A DNA stretch of 64,000 nt from assembly GCF_014204935.1 (NCBI RefSeq), contig NZ_JACHMJ010000001.1, forward strand, positions 2,604,001 to 2,668,000. The letters run 5' to 3'. The stretch comes from Conyzicola lurida. GTDB taxonomy: Bacteria > Actinomycetota > Actinomycetes > Actinomycetales > Microbacteriaceae. Both the position numbers and the translations under genes were made by a program. This document shows, piece after piece, positions 41,858 to 50,059 of this stretch. Position 1 is the stretch's first letter; the number at the start of each line of letters is the position of its first letter. The notes under the pieces were generated by a model. That model saw only the letters and a list, made by a program, of their open reading frames with translations, had not been told where the DNA came from and did no database searches.

Positions 41858-42393
41858 CGGTAACCCCAGGCGGTCGTCTCGTCCGAGCCCGCCGACTGCT
41901 CCTGCTGCCGGCGCGCGGCGACGGGGTTCTGGCTGAGCTCCATCAGGTCGTGCAGGGCCTCCTGCACGAGGTCGGCGCCCGGCACGTCGCGCAGCACGAT
42001 CGGCTTGTCGAGCCCGGTGTTGATGAGCACGTCGCCGCTGCGGAACACGCTCTGTATCGCGTTCTGCCGCACCGTCACGTCGTAGCCGCGGCTGTGCAGC
42101 AGCTCCTGCCGCACGCGCACGAAGAAGCCCGACCGCAGCACGATGCGCCGCGTGGTGATCGTGTAGTGGCGTCCGAGCCAGGCGAGCAGCGGCAGCAGCC
42201 AGAGCAGGATCCCGAGCACCAGCGCCGACCCGAGCACAACGAGGTTCTGCCACATCTCGGCGAAGCTGCCGTAGAAGTAGCCCGTGGCCGCCAGAATCAG
42301 GATGACGGCGAGGCTGGGCCAGATGAGGGCGCGACCGTGTGGTCGCAGCCGTGCGACGACGGCTTCTGGAACCCTGCTCTCGGTGGTGGACAT
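41854..42393 (-). CDS. Bacterial PH-domain membrane protein
   Basis: 179 residues. Two membrane helices (LIWPSLAVILILAATGYFY and LVVLGSALVLGILLWLLPLL) precede a bPH2 domain: GRHYTITTRRIVLRSGFFVR, SRGYDVTVRQNAIQSVFRSGDVLINTG is its core, here noted only by the parts GYDVTV and GDVLINTG. The role of these domains is unknown. It lies 3 bp downstream of birA, as in mycobacteria (Rv3278c-Rv3279c, recalled), and ends by overlapping the GtrA stop. Probably the last gene of the operon that begins with the neuA-HAD fusion. Confidence 0.9.
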   Translation of the reverse strand: MSTTESRVPEAVVARLRPHGRALIWPSLAVILILAATGYFYGSFAEMWQNLVVLGSALVLGILLWLLPLLAWLGRHYTITTRRIVLRSGFFVRVRQELLHSRGYDVTVRQNAIQSVFRSGDVLINTGLDKPIVLRDVPGADLVQEALHDLMELSQNPVAARRQQEQSAGSDETTAWGYR

Positions 42394-42396
42394 GCC

Positions 42397-43200
42397 TTAT
42401 TCATACCGCAGATGTGTCACGTCGCCCGCGGCGACAGCCGTAACCTGGCCATCCAGGCTCGCGCGCACCAGCAGGCGGCCCGCGTCGTCGATACCCACCG
42501 CGCTGCCGACCAGGTCGGGCGCGCCGGGAAGCTCGACCTTCACCCGTTGGCCGATCGTGGTGCAGAGGTCGGTCACCTGCTCGGCGACACCACTGCCCAG
42601 CGGGTCGGCCCCGAGCCGCACGAACCCGGTGTAGAGCTCACGGAGTGTCGTGAGGTAGACGCTCAGCGCGGCATCCGCCAGTTCGTCGCCCTCGAGAGCG
42701 GCACCCGAGAGGGCGAGCGACGTCGAGACAGGGGTGGGCAGCTGCTCGCGGGTCAGCGACAGGTTGAGCCCCGCGCCGACCACGACCGCGTCGCCGCCGG
42801 GGAGGAGTTCGGCCAGCAAGCCGGAAACCTTGAGGCCGTCGATCTGCACGTCGTTGGGCCACTTGAGGCCCACGCGCGACGGCTCGACGACCGACTGCAC
42901 GGCGCGCGTCATCGCGACACCCGCGATGAGCGGCAACCAGCCGTAGTGCTGTGTGTCGAGTGGTTCGCCGGCGGGCAGTACGGGCCGCAGCAGCACGGAG
43001 ATGGAGAGGCTCGCACCGGGCGGCGCGACCCAGACCCGGCCGAGGCGCCCGCGTCCCGCGGTCTGGCTGCCCGTGACCACGACCGCGAAGTCGTCGACCG
43101 GGCCGGCGGCGACGCGGGCGACCAGCGCGTCATTGGTCGAACCGACCTCGGGCAACACCGCCAGGTCGTCGACGACGGCGGCACTGCGGGGAAGTCTCAT
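42397..43200 (-). CDS. birA: Biotin-[acetyl-CoA-carboxylase] ligase
   Basis: 267 residues. The adenylate loop is TAGRGRLGRVW at about 48-57, and the biotin-site KWPNDVQIDGLKVSGLLAEL follows, along with GSTNDAL near the N-terminus. There is no N-terminal helix-turn-helix, so this is the monofunctional class that does not repress biotin genes. It biotinylates the BCCP lysine of the acyl-CoA carboxylase alpha subunit encoded 11 kb away. Its ATG overlaps the TGA of the DUF6716-type gene (ATGA), placing it at the end of the nonulosonic-acid operon. This is unusual, because in mycobacteria it faces accD directly. Confidence 0.95.
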   Translation of the reverse strand: MRLPRSAAVVDDLAVLPEVGSTNDALVARVAAGPVDDFAVVVTGSQTAGRGRLGRVWVAPPGASLSISVLLRPVLPAGEPLDTQHYGWLPLIAGVAMTRAVQSVVEPSRVGLKWPNDVQIDGLKVSGLLAELLPGGDAVVVGAGLNLSLTREQLPTPVSTSLALSGAALEGDELADAALSVYLTTLRELYTGFVRLGADPLGSGVAEQVTDLCTTIGQRVKVELPGAPDLVGSAVGIDDAGRLLVRASLDGQVTAVAAGDVTHLRYE

Positions 43201-44444
43201 GCGTCAAGGCTAGTCGCCACCCAGCGGTGCTCCTCCCCCTCGTTGCGTCGGCGACGGCGCGCGAGCGCCATCGACCGGGCGGGCACGCCGATGAACAGCG
43301 CGACGAATCCGAGCGCCGTGCGGTCGTGCGATCCGAACGCCTGTTTGCGCTCCCACGCCCGGCGCAGCAGTCCCCCGGCGGAGCCCCGCAGAGAGGGCCG
43401 CGTGGCGAGCGCGTCGGCGGCGCGGGCCGCGAGCAGCCCGTCGAGCGCTGCGAGCCAGTCGTTGTCGGCGGGGTCGTGGAAGTAGTTGTCGTCGAGCCAG
43501 TCGGCGCGCGGGTGCTCGAAGCGCAGCTGGCGGATCGCCTCGCCGCTGCCGAACAGCCCGCTGCCGACGAACACGGTGTTGATCAGCTCGGGCGACACCC
43601 CGAACTCGTCGATGACGCGCACCGGGATGTGTCGGGCGACCGCCTCGATCACCGCGGTCGAGCTCACCGTGACGAGGGCGCGCGCGGTGTCGAGCGCCGC
43701 GGCCATGGGTCCCGCCGCGACGACGATGTTCGACGGCACGTCGCTCCGCGCCGCGAGCAGGTCGGGATAGCTGTGCGCCTCGGCGTGGGTCTGCTGCTCG
43801 GCACCGAGCGCGCGCACCTTGATCACGACCCGGTGGTCGGGGTTGTGCCGCGCCGTCGCGAGCAGGATGTCGAGCACCCGTTCGCGGTCGGCGAGCGCGT
43901 CGGGAACGATCGACTGCACCGCGAACACGATGTCGCGCCCGTCGGCCGCCGTGCGGTCGCTCATGAAGGGGAGCGTCGCGAGCCCGAGCGTGTGGTTCCA
44001 GCCGCGCTTGGCCCCGACGACCGTGAACTCGCGGATCTCCTGCTTGGAGTGCAGCACCATGAGGTCCGCCTGCCCGCGGTAGAACAGTGCCTTCCAGGTG
44101 GCGGGGATCGAGATTCCCGGCAGCCCGCTGACGAGGACCGGCCGGTGGGGCAGGTCGGCGAGGACCCGCATAACGACGGATGCCGCGGGCCCGCGCATCG
44201 CGACGATGACGACGTCGGGCAGCTGGGCGGCCACCCGCTCCGTCAGCGACCGCAGCTCGACGTGGAGCAGCCCGCCCACGTCGAACCCCGACCCGTCGAG
44301 CGCGGCCGCCAGCTGGGCCTCGCTCGGCTGCGCGGGCGTCGCCACCAGGGCGAGCTCGCGCTCCCACTCCGCGGGGAGCTGCGCGAGGAGCGCGGCCCCC
44401 CACTTCACGTAGGAGTCGGTGTCGACGAGGGCGAGCGCCCGCAT
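43197..44444 (-). CDS. DUF6716-type putative glycosyltransferase of the nonulosonic-acid operon
   Basis: 415 residues from the ATG at 44444, overlapping the neuB stop (TGATG). An upstream extension of the same open frame is a shadow of neuB. The layout suggests a GT-B fold resembling polysialyltransferase-like or CDP-glycerol transferase-like proteins: VDTDSYVKWGAALLAQL at the start, VLVSGLPGISIPATWKALFY, LMVLHSKQEIREF, and in the second half VVIKVRAL, ALVTVSSTAVIEAVARHIP and VIDEFGV. The sequence VSSTAVIEA with an upstream HADDR-like region resembles the SS-E donor motif of sialyltransferase-type GT-B enzymes. I recall related proteins named DUF6716 next to neuB in actinobacteria. It probably transfers the CMP-sugar, which is an inference. 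Confidence 0.8.
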   Translation of the reverse strand: MRALALVDTDSYVKWGAALLAQLPAEWERELALVATPAQPSEAQLAAALDGSGFDVGGLLHVELRSLTERVAAQLPDVVIVAMRGPAASVVMRVLADLPHRPVLVSGLPGISIPATWKALFYRGQADLMVLHSKQEIREFTVVGAKRGWNHTLGLATLPFMSDRTAADGRDIVFAVQSIVPDALADRERVLDILLATARHNPDHRVVIKVRALGAEQQTHAEAHSYPDLLAARSDVPSNIVVAAGPMAAALDTARALVTVSSTAVIEAVARHIPVRVIDEFGVSPELINTVFVGSGLFGSGEAIRQLRFEHPRADWLDDNYFHDPADNDWLAALDGLLAARAADALATRPSLRGSAGGLLRRAWERKQAFGSHDRTALGFVALFIGVPARSMALARRRRRNEGEEHRWVATSLDA

Positions 44445-45316
44445 CAGGCCTGCACGCGGCGGAGCTTGGCGAGCGGTGCCAGCTCGCCCGGGAAGACGCG
44501 CTTGACGCCGTCGCCGAGCGCCTCGGAGACCACGCGGATGTCTCTCACGAGTTGCGCGAAGTCCTGCGGTTCGAGCGACGCGGCGTGGTCGGAGCCCCAC
44601 ATCGCGCGGTCCAGCGTGAGGTGGCGCTCCACCACGGTGGCGCCGAGCGCGACCGCGGCGAGGCTGATCTGCAGCTCGCGCTCGTGTCCCGAGTAGCCGA
44701 CCGGCACGCCGGCGAAGCGCTCGGCGAGCGTCGGGATCATGCGCAGGTTGGCCTCTTCGGTGGGCATCGGGTACGACGACGTGGCGTGCAGCACGATCAG
44801 CTGGTCGCGGTCGAACACCTCGACGGCCGCGTCGATCTGCTCCATCGTCGACATTCCGGTGGAGAGGATGACGGGCTTGCCGGTCGCGGCGAGCGCCTGC
44901 AGCATGCCGATGTCGGTGACCGACGCCGACGCGACCTTGTGCGCGACCACGTTGAGGTCTTCGAGGAACGCGACGGCCGGCTCGTCCCACGGGGAGGCGA
45001 ACCAGTCGAGGCCGCGCAGCGTGGCGTGGTCGCCGACCTCGATGTACTGCTCGCGGTCGAACTCGACCCGGTAGCGGTAGTCGAGGTAGGTCATGGTGCC
45101 CCACGGCGTCTCGCGCATGACGCTCTTCATGTGCTCGGGCGTCGACACGTCGGGGGTGCGCTTCTGGAACTTGACGGCCTGCGCGCCCGCGTCGGCGGCG
45201 ACGTCGATCATCTGCTTGGCGAGCTCGACGCTGCCGTTGTGATTGAGCCCGATTTCCGCGATGACATAGACGGGGTGACCGGCGCCGATGGAGTGAGATC
45301 CGATGCTGATTGTCAT
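44444..45316 (-). CDS. neuB: NeuB-family nonulosonic acid synthase lacking the SAF domain
   Basis: 290 residues of TIM-barrel NeuB type: VIAEIGLNHNGSVELAKQMI, AQAVKFQKR, FASPWDEPAVAFL, VILSTGMSTMEQI, HATSSYPMPTEEANL, VGYSGHERELQI and the LDRAMWGSDHAASLEP segment. Family members condense phosphoenolpyruvate with ManNAc, ManNAc-6-P, Man-6-P or a related sugar to make a nine-carbon acid. Usual bacterial NeuB proteins are about 350 residues with a C-terminal SAF (antifreeze-like) lid. That lid is entirely absent here, and the frame closes normally, so this is not a visible truncation. No neuC epimerase is in the window. It overlaps the neuA-HAD gene by ATGA. The product could be Neu5Ac, Kdn or another nonulosonate. 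Confidence 0.85.
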   Translation of the reverse strand: MTISIGSHSIGAGHPVYVIAEIGLNHNGSVELAKQMIDVAADAGAQAVKFQKRTPDVSTPEHMKSVMRETPWGTMTYLDYRYRVEFDREQYIEVGDHATLRGLDWFASPWDEPAVAFLEDLNVVAHKVASASVTDIGMLQALAATGKPVILSTGMSTMEQIDAAVEVFDRDQLIVLHATSSYPMPTEEANLRMIPTLAERFAGVPVGYSGHERELQISLAAVALGATVVERHLTLDRAMWGSDHAASLEPQDFAQLVRDIRVVSEALGDGVKRVFPGELAPLAKLRRVQA

Positions 45317-46494
45317 GCTGTTCCTTCTCTGTTGGGCAACGCGAGCTCAGCGAGTTCACGGACGGCGCCGTCGCCGCCACGACGGGTGAGGATCACCCGG
45401 GCGGCGGAGATGACGAGGGGGTGGGCGTCTGCCACGGCGACGGGCCAGCCGACGATCGCGAGGCAGCCGAGGTCGTTGACGTCGTTGCCGACGTAGGCGA
45501 CGCGGTCGAGGGGGATGGCGTTCGCGGCGGCCCACTCGGTGAGCGCCGTCGCCTTGTCGTCGAGGCCCTGCAGCACCTCGACGCGGAGTTTGCGCCCGCG
45601 GGCAGCCACCACGGGGTTGACCTCGGTGGAGAGGATGAGCACGGTCACGCCCGCCTCGCGCAGCAGGCGCACGCCCATGCCGTCGGAGCGGTTGGCGGTG
45701 ACGAACTCGCTGCCGTCCTCGCCGACCAGCACGCGGTCGTCGGTGTGCACCCCGTCGAAGTCGGTCACGACGGCGTCGACGTCGATCGAGCGGACGCCCC
45801 CCTGTGCCGGGTCGATGACCGAGGCGAGGGCGGATGCCGCGGCGAGCTGCTCCGGAGTGTCGATCTCCATCGCGTACCGCTCGTCAACGGCCGCGACCCC
45901 GACGCTGCCGAAGAACCGGTACCCGCGCTCCCGGAACCCCGCCGCACGCATCACGTAGAACGCGCCGGTCTCCTGCCACTGGGGTTCGCGGTCCTGACGG
46001 CGCGGGCGGAAGCTGTGGTCGTGGTTGATCCCCGTCGCGCCCTCGTCGCCGAGTCGCCAGAGGAACGCGTGCGTCTCCACGGCGGCGAACACCACGTCGG
46101 CCTCTCCGCCGTCGACCCGTGCGATCGCGCCCTCGAGCGCGTCGGTGTCGATGAACGGCGAGGTGGCCTGGATGAAGACGAGGATGCGGGTCGAGACGCC
46201 CCGGTCGTCGAGCGCGTCGAGCGCGTGCAGCAGCGCGGCCTCGGAGCTGGCCTCGTCGCCGGCGATGGTCTCGGGCCGGTCGACGACGTCCGCGCCCGCG
46301 GCGAGCGCGACGGCCCGTATCTCCGCGTCATCCGTCGTCACCACGACCCGGTCGACCGAATCGCTGGCGCGCGCGCTGCGGATGGCCCGCACGATGAGCG
46401 GCACACCGCCGACCTCGCGCAGGTTCTTGCGCGGAATGCCCTTGGATCCACCGCGCGCCGGGATGACGGCGACGATCTCGGCACTACCGCTCAC
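45313..46494 (-). CDS. neuA: CMP-nonulosonate synthetase fused to a KdsC-like HAD phosphatase
   Basis: 393 residues from a GTG at 46494 with GGAG 6 bases upstream. The open frame extends to 46605 but has no family match there. Residues 1-228 are a cytidylyltransferase (PARGGSKGIPRKN at 12-24, FIQATSPF, QETGAFYVMR). Residues 237-393 are a HAD phosphatase of the KdsC/CMAS type without a cap: nucleophile region TDFDGVHTDD (Asp245, Asp247), LILSTE, Lys314 in LDDKATAL and YVGNDVNDL (Asp338). All four HAD motifs are kept, so it is probably active. The phosphatase may remove a 9-phosphate before activation to the CMP sugar. First gene of a five-gene leftward operon, divergent from accD. Confidence 0.9.
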   Translation of the reverse strand: MSGSAEIVAVIPARGGSKGIPRKNLREVGGVPLIVRAIRSARASDSVDRVVVTTDDAEIRAVALAAGADVVDRPETIAGDEASSEAALLHALDALDDRGVSTRILVFIQATSPFIDTDALEGAIARVDGGEADVVFAAVETHAFLWRLGDEGATGINHDHSFRPRRQDREPQWQETGAFYVMRAAGFRERGYRFFGSVGVAAVDERYAMEIDTPEQLAAASALASVIDPAQGGVRSIDVDAVVTDFDGVHTDDRVLVGEDGSEFVTANRSDGMGVRLLREAGVTVLILSTEVNPVVAARGRKLRVEVLQGLDDKATALTEWAAANAIPLDRVAYVGNDVNDLGCLAIVGWPVAVADAHPLVISAARVILTRRGGDGAVRELAELALPNREGTA

Positions 46495-46682
46495 TGTGTC
46501 TCCGTCCCAGGGCGACCCGGGCGGGTGCCAATGTGGTGACGTTACGGGCGGTGTGTGACGCGGGGACGGTCTAACGGTGAACAGAAAATGACCAGATCGC
46601 GACACCCGTTCAAGGACGGCGGCAGATTCTGTAGGGTTTCGCCAACGGTCTGGCCCAAAGACCGACCAGTAGAGTGAAACCC

Positions 46683-48281
46683 GTGACTCACGACGACAGC
46701 AAGCCCGACCTCTATACGACCGCGGGCAAGCTCGCCGACCTCAAGGTCCGGTACCACGAGGCGGTGACGGCGAGCGGCGAGGCCGCCATCGAGAAGCAGC
46801 ATTCGCGCGGCAAGAAGACCGCCCGCGAGCGCATCGAAGAACTGCTCGACCACGGCTCGTTCGTCGAGCTCGACGAGTTCGTGCGCCACCGCACCCACGC
46901 GTTCGGCATGGAGAAGAAGCGCCCCTACGGCGACGCCGTCGTCACCGGGCTCGGCACCATCCACGGCCGCCAGGTCGCCGTCTACAGCCAGGACTTCACC
47001 ATCTTCGGCGGTTCGCTCGGCGAGGTCGCCGGCGAGAAGATCATCAAGGTCATGGACCACGCCATCAAGACGGGCGTTCCGATCATCGGCATGCTCGACT
47101 CCGGCGGCGCCCGCATCCAGGAGGGCGTCGTCGCCCTCGGCAAGTACGGCGAGATCTTCCGTCGCAACACGCAGGCCTCCGGCGTCATCCCGCAGATCTC
47201 GATCATCATGGGACCGGCGGCCGGCGGCGCCGTCTACTCCCCCGCCCTCACCGACTTCGTCATCATGGTCGACAAGACCAGCCAGATGTTCGTCACCGGC
47301 CCCGACGTGATCAAGACAGTGACCGGCGAGGATGTCGGCATGGAAGAGCTCGGCGGCGCCCTGACGCACAACAAGGTCTCCGGAGTGGCGCACTACCTCG
47401 CGAGCGACGAGAGCGACGCCCTCGACTACGCGCGGTCGCTGATCAGCTTCCTCCCCGACAACAACCTCGCCGAGCTGCCCGTCTACGAGAACTCGGTCGA
47501 GCTCGAGATCACCGACGAGGACCGTCGCCTCAACACGCTCATCCCCGACAGCCCGAACCAGCCGTACGACGTGAAGACCGTCATCGAGCACATCGTCGAC
47601 AACGGCGACTTCCTCGAGACGCAGCCGCTGTTCGCGCCGAACATCGTCGTCGGCTTCGGCCGCGTCGAGGGCCGCTCGGTCGGCATCGTCGCCAACCAGC
47701 CGAGCGCCATGGCCGGCACCCTGAACATCGAGGCCGGCGAGAAGGCCGCGCGCTTCGTCCGCTTCTGCGACGCGTTCTCGATCCCGATCATCACCCTCGT
47801 CGACGTGCCCGGCTACCTGCCCGGCACCGACCAGGAGTGGACCGGCGTCATCCGCCGCGGCGCGAAACTGCTGTACGCCTACGCCGAGGCCACCGTGCCG
47901 CTCGTCACCGTCATCACCCGCAAGGCTTACGGCGGCGCGTACATCGTGATGGGCTCGAAGCAGCTCGGCGCCGATCTCAACTACGCCTGGCCCACGGCCG
48001 AGATCGCGGTCATGGGCGGCCAGGGCGCCGTCAACATCCTCTACCGCAACGAGATCAAGGCGGCCGAGGCCGCGGGCGAGGACGTCGCCGCAGTGCGCAC
48101 CAAGCTCGCCAACGAGTACACCTACAACGTGGCGAGCCCGTTCCTCGCGGCCGAGCGCGGCGAGCTCGACGGAATCATCGAACCGGCCGCCACCCGCGTG
48201 GTCGTGATCAAGGCGCTGCGCGCCCTCAAGACCAAGCGCGCGACCCTGCCGCCCAAGAAGCACGGGAACATCCCGCTGTGA
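46683..48281 (+). CDS. accD: Acyl-CoA carboxylase beta (carboxyltransferase) subunit
   Basis: 532 residues from the GTG at 46683 (a GAG at 8 bases upstream); a GTG at 46674 would add three residues. The protein has the two crotonase-like halves of propionyl/acetyl-CoA carboxylases: [63 protein letters not shown], then [18 protein letters not shown] and [17 protein letters not shown]. It carries CO2 from biotin to an acyl-CoA for fatty-acid or related synthesis. A 5-bp hairpin CGGTC/GACCG sits 19 bases before the start. accE overlaps its end. The alpha subunit lies 6 kb downstream. Confidence 0.96.
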   Translation: MTHDDSKPDLYTTAGKLADLKVRYHEAVTASGEAAIEKQHSRGKKTARERIEELLDHGSFVELDEFVRHRTHAFGMEKKRPYGDAVVTGLGTIHGRQVAVYSQDFTIFGGSLGEVAGEKIIKVMDHAIKTGVPIIGMLDSGGARIQEGVVALGKYGEIFRRNTQASGVIPQISIIMGPAAGGAVYSPALTDFVIMVDKTSQMFVTGPDVIKTVTGEDVGMEELGGALTHNKVSGVAHYLASDESDALDYARSLISFLPDNNLAELPVYENSVELEITDEDRRLNTLIPDSPNQPYDVKTVIEHIVDNGDFLETQPLFAPNIVVGFGRVEGRSVGIVANQPSAMAGTLNIEAGEKAARFVRFCDAFSIPIITLVDVPGYLPGTDQEWTGVIRRGAKLLYAYAEATVPLVTVITRKAYGGAYIVMGSKQLGADLNYAWPTAEIAVMGGQGAVNILYRNEIKAAEAAGEDVAAVRTKLANEYTYNVASPFLAAERGELDGIIEPAATRVVVIKALRALKTKRATLPPKKHGNIPL

Positions 48282-48493
48282 GCGAGCCGTCCTCCTTCTC
48301 GATCGTGGCGGGAGACCCCACCCCTGCCGAGGTCGCGGCGGTCACCGCCGTGGTCACCGCGGCCCTCGAGGAATTCGCCGAGGCCCAGGAGCGCGACACC
48401 GCTCCCGTCACCTCGGCCTGGCAGCGGTCGCAGCGCCCCGTGCGCACCCCGATCGAGCGCGGCCGGGGTACATGGCGCGGCTTCTCGGGCTAG
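48278..48493 (+). CDS. accE: Acyl-CoA carboxylase epsilon subunit
   Basis: 71 residues starting at a GTG that overlaps the accD stop (GTGA). It is too short to stand out except by position and pattern. It reads [20 protein letters not shown] near the start, a helical alanine/glutamate stretch, and ends [14 protein letters not shown]. The AGxPTxEEvAAv start and tryptophan-containing tail are typical of AccE proteins, which stabilise the alpha-beta carboxylase complex in Actinobacteria (family knowledge). The expected place is directly after accD. Confidence 0.9.
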   Translation: MSEPSSFSIVAGDPTPAEVAAVTAVVTAALEEFAEAQERDTAPVTSAWQRSQRPVRTPIERGRGTWRGFSG

Positions 48494-48659
48494 TTCCCGT
48501 CCGCCACTACTGAGAAACTACCGAGGTCCGGACCCCGCCCGATCGGTCACGTCGAAGCGTCTCGGCGGATTCCGCAAGATCGTGAGCGCTTATCAGCCGA
48601 AAACGCCCGCGATGACCGCTGAATAGCCCCGAAAATACCTAGTTGTACCCCGCTTTTCG

Positions 48660-48688
48660 TTGCGGATTACCGAGGGGTTCAGTAAATT
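48660..48688 (+). promoter_or_regulatory. Sigma-70-like promoter in the convergent gap
   Basis: TTGCGG at 48660-48665, a 17-bp spacer and TAAATT at 48683-48688. A start near 48,695 would begin a transcript with a foldable segment: GGGG at 48695, ACA at 48701 and GCGG at 48708 can pair with CCGC at 48726, TGT at 48730 and CCCC at 48733. A second, weaker pair (TTGCGA at 48760, TGCTAG at 48783, same spacing) lies 100 bp on. Confidence 0.4.
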
Positions 48689-48854
48689 ACTGGCGGGGTG
48701 ACAACAGGCGGAAAAAAATGTACCCCCGCTGTCCCCCTAAATGACGACTGTGCAACATATTGCGAACCGGCATTATTACTAGTGCTAGGTGTCTCTCATC
48801 GAGTTACACCACCATTTATTAGCCGACTAGGGTAAGCGGGCTAATTCATGGAGG

Positions 48855-48891
48855 CGAGTCAGGGCACTATTCGGGTTAGTGTCCTGACTCG
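48855..48891 (+). other. Near-perfect 15-bp hairpin
   Basis: CGAGTCAGGGCACTA at 48855-48869 pairs with TAGTGTCCTGACTCG at 48877-48891, all Watson-Crick except one G-U, over the 7-base loop TTCGGGT. It is too symmetric to be chance in non-coding DNA. It could be an RNA structural element or a protein-binding dyad. Confidence 0.75.
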
Positions 48892-48901
48892 GAGTTTGAC
48901 G

Positions 48902-48937
48902 CAGGGTCGGAGATTTATCTCCGGCCCTGTTGTCGTT
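48902..48937 (+). terminator. Rho-independent terminator-like hairpin
   Basis: CAGGGTCGGAGA at 48902-48913 pairs with TCTCCGGCCCTG at 48918-48929 (one G-U pair) over a TTTA loop, followed by TTGTCGTT. On the opposite strand it could also stop transcripts of the leftward two-component operon. Confidence 0.6.
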
Positions 48938-49018
48938 AACGCGCGAACACGCGATCGCGCGTGCGCTGGCGCTGAGGCGCGTGTGGCCCCGGCGCGTGTC
49001 TCGCCCTAAGGCTTGGCT

Positions 49019-50059
49019 CTAGGGCTTCGGGATCTCGAGCCAGAGGTCGACTTCGTCGTCCTCGTCGTCCTCGTCGTCCGACTCCTGCGGTCCGAGCGGG
49101 CCGTCCTCGCCGTCGCCGGTGCTGCGCAGCCCCACGACGGTCACCGCGGTCTCCGAACTCGACGCCGCGGTGCGCACGATGATCTTGTCGGCCTCGCTGC
49201 CGCGCAGGGCCCGGGCAAGCTCGTTCAACACCCGCTCGCGGGCGAGGCCCGTGACGGAGTCCATGCCTCCCTCGTCGAGCAGGGTGACGATCGCGCCACG
49301 CCGTCGGGCCATCATCACCTGCTCGCGTACCGCGTCGTTGAGCAGGTTGCGTCCACGGATCTCGTCGCGGATGGCGCCCTCGAGGTACAGGCACTCCTGG
49401 CGCTCCTCCTCGGTGAGCTCGCCGCCGCTGCGCTCGATGCGCCGCAGCATCGGCAGGGCCATCGAACTGGTCTGCCCGAGACGGAACTGGCGTTCGAAAA
49501 CGTGCGCCTCCTGCGCGGCCTGCCAGTCGGCGGCCTCACGCTCGGCGTAGGCGAAACGTCTGGCGTCCTTTGTGGCCTTGGCGATGGACCGGCTGAGCAC
49601 GTGCGAGATGACCACCCAGGAGACGCTGCCGACGACGCCGAGGGTGATGAGGGACGCGGGCCCCGACCAGACCACCGTCTGGATGACGAGGAAGCCGACG
49701 CCGACCCAGGCGAAGAAGTGCCGACGCCGGGTCGAGGTGATCGCCATGAGCGTGCCCACCGCGGCGACGTACCAGGTGGCGTAGCCGTTGCCGCCCGCGC
49801 GTTCGGGGTCGAGCTCGCGGGTGACGAGAAGCGGGATCACGACGACGACGCCGACGTTGAACGCGGCCATCCAGGCCGGCATCCTCGCGGGCCCTTTGCG
49901 CACGAGGCTCAGGGCCGTGGCGAGCAGGTAGATTCCCATCGCGGCCAGTACCGGCGCGTCATCCCGGGGTATATCGAGCGTGATCGACCCGAGCACCACG
50001 TGGTACAGCGAGAAGGCGAGGGCGATGCCGACGATGACGAAGCGGGGAATGGCGATCAC
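49019..50059 (-). CDS. Histidine-kinase-like membrane protein lacking a phosphoacceptor histidine
   Basis: 346 residues from a GTG at 50059, overlapping the kinase stop (GTGA). About five to six membrane helices fill residues 5-155. A helical linker (DARRFAYAEREAADWQAAQE) leads to a C-terminal region with ECLYLEGAIRDEIRGRNLL and LLDEGGMDSVTGLARERVLNEL. This resembles part of a GHKL ATPase domain but without a clear N box or G boxes. No HD-type phosphoacceptor is seen. The tail is strongly acidic (ESDDEDDEDDEVD) and ends LWLEIPKP. As third gene of the operon it may modulate the adjacent kinase and regulator. Function is inferred from context. Confidence 0.75.
   Translation of the reverse strand: MIAIPRFVIVGIALAFSLYHVVLGSITLDIPRDDAPVLAAMGIYLLATALSLVRKGPARMPAWMAAFNVGVVVVIPLLVTRELDPERAGGNGYATWYVAAVGTLMAITSTRRRHFFAWVGVGFLVIQTVVWSGPASLITLGVVGSVSWVVISHVLSRSIAKATKDARRFAYAEREAADWQAAQEAHVFERQFRLGQTSSMALPMLRRIERSGGELTEEERQECLYLEGAIRDEIRGRNLLNDAVREQVMMARRRGAIVTLLDEGGMDSVTGLARERVLNELARALRGSEADKIIVRTAASSSETAVTVVGLRSTGDGEDGPLGPQESDDEDDEDDEVDLWLEIPKP

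Larger units (their letters stand above)
48695..48937 (+). ncRNA. Candidate small RNA of unknown class
   Basis: Proposed from a promoter match ending at 48688, a 5' hairpin, a near-perfect 15-bp hairpin at 48855-48891 and a terminator-like hairpin at 48902-48929 followed by TTGTCGTT. The host region lies between convergent genes and has no convincing ORF. A shorter RNA starting near 48,795 from the second promoter is equally possible. No known RNA family is recognised. The boundaries and existence are inference. Confidence 0.35.
48494..49018. other. 525-bp gene-free region between convergent genes
   Basis: This is the only stretch over 300 bp without a convincing gene. It lies between the ends of accE (rightward) and the kinase-like gene (leftward), so it is not a promoter region for either neighbour. 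It is clearly richer in A+T than its surroundings between about 48,590 and 48,850. It holds a good promoter match, a second weaker one and three hairpins, listed separately. The only ORF of any size, 48848-49009, runs through two hairpins and lacks a good ribosome site. Confidence 0.7.

Noticed and set aside
44444-45316. neuB as a truncated pseudogene
   Set aside because: The barrel domain is complete, the frame is intact, and the stop overlaps the next gene in the same tight manner as the rest of the operon. Loss of the lid looks stable and not recent.
48695-48740. 6C RNA motif because of the C-runs
   Set aside because: The C-runs pair in stems and are not exposed in two hairpin loops as in that family.
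48848-49009. Possible 53-codon ORF in the convergent gap
   Set aside because: It starts with a weak ribosome site, runs through two strong hairpins, and its second half is arginine/alanine-rich like random G+C-rich sequence. The RNA reading is better.
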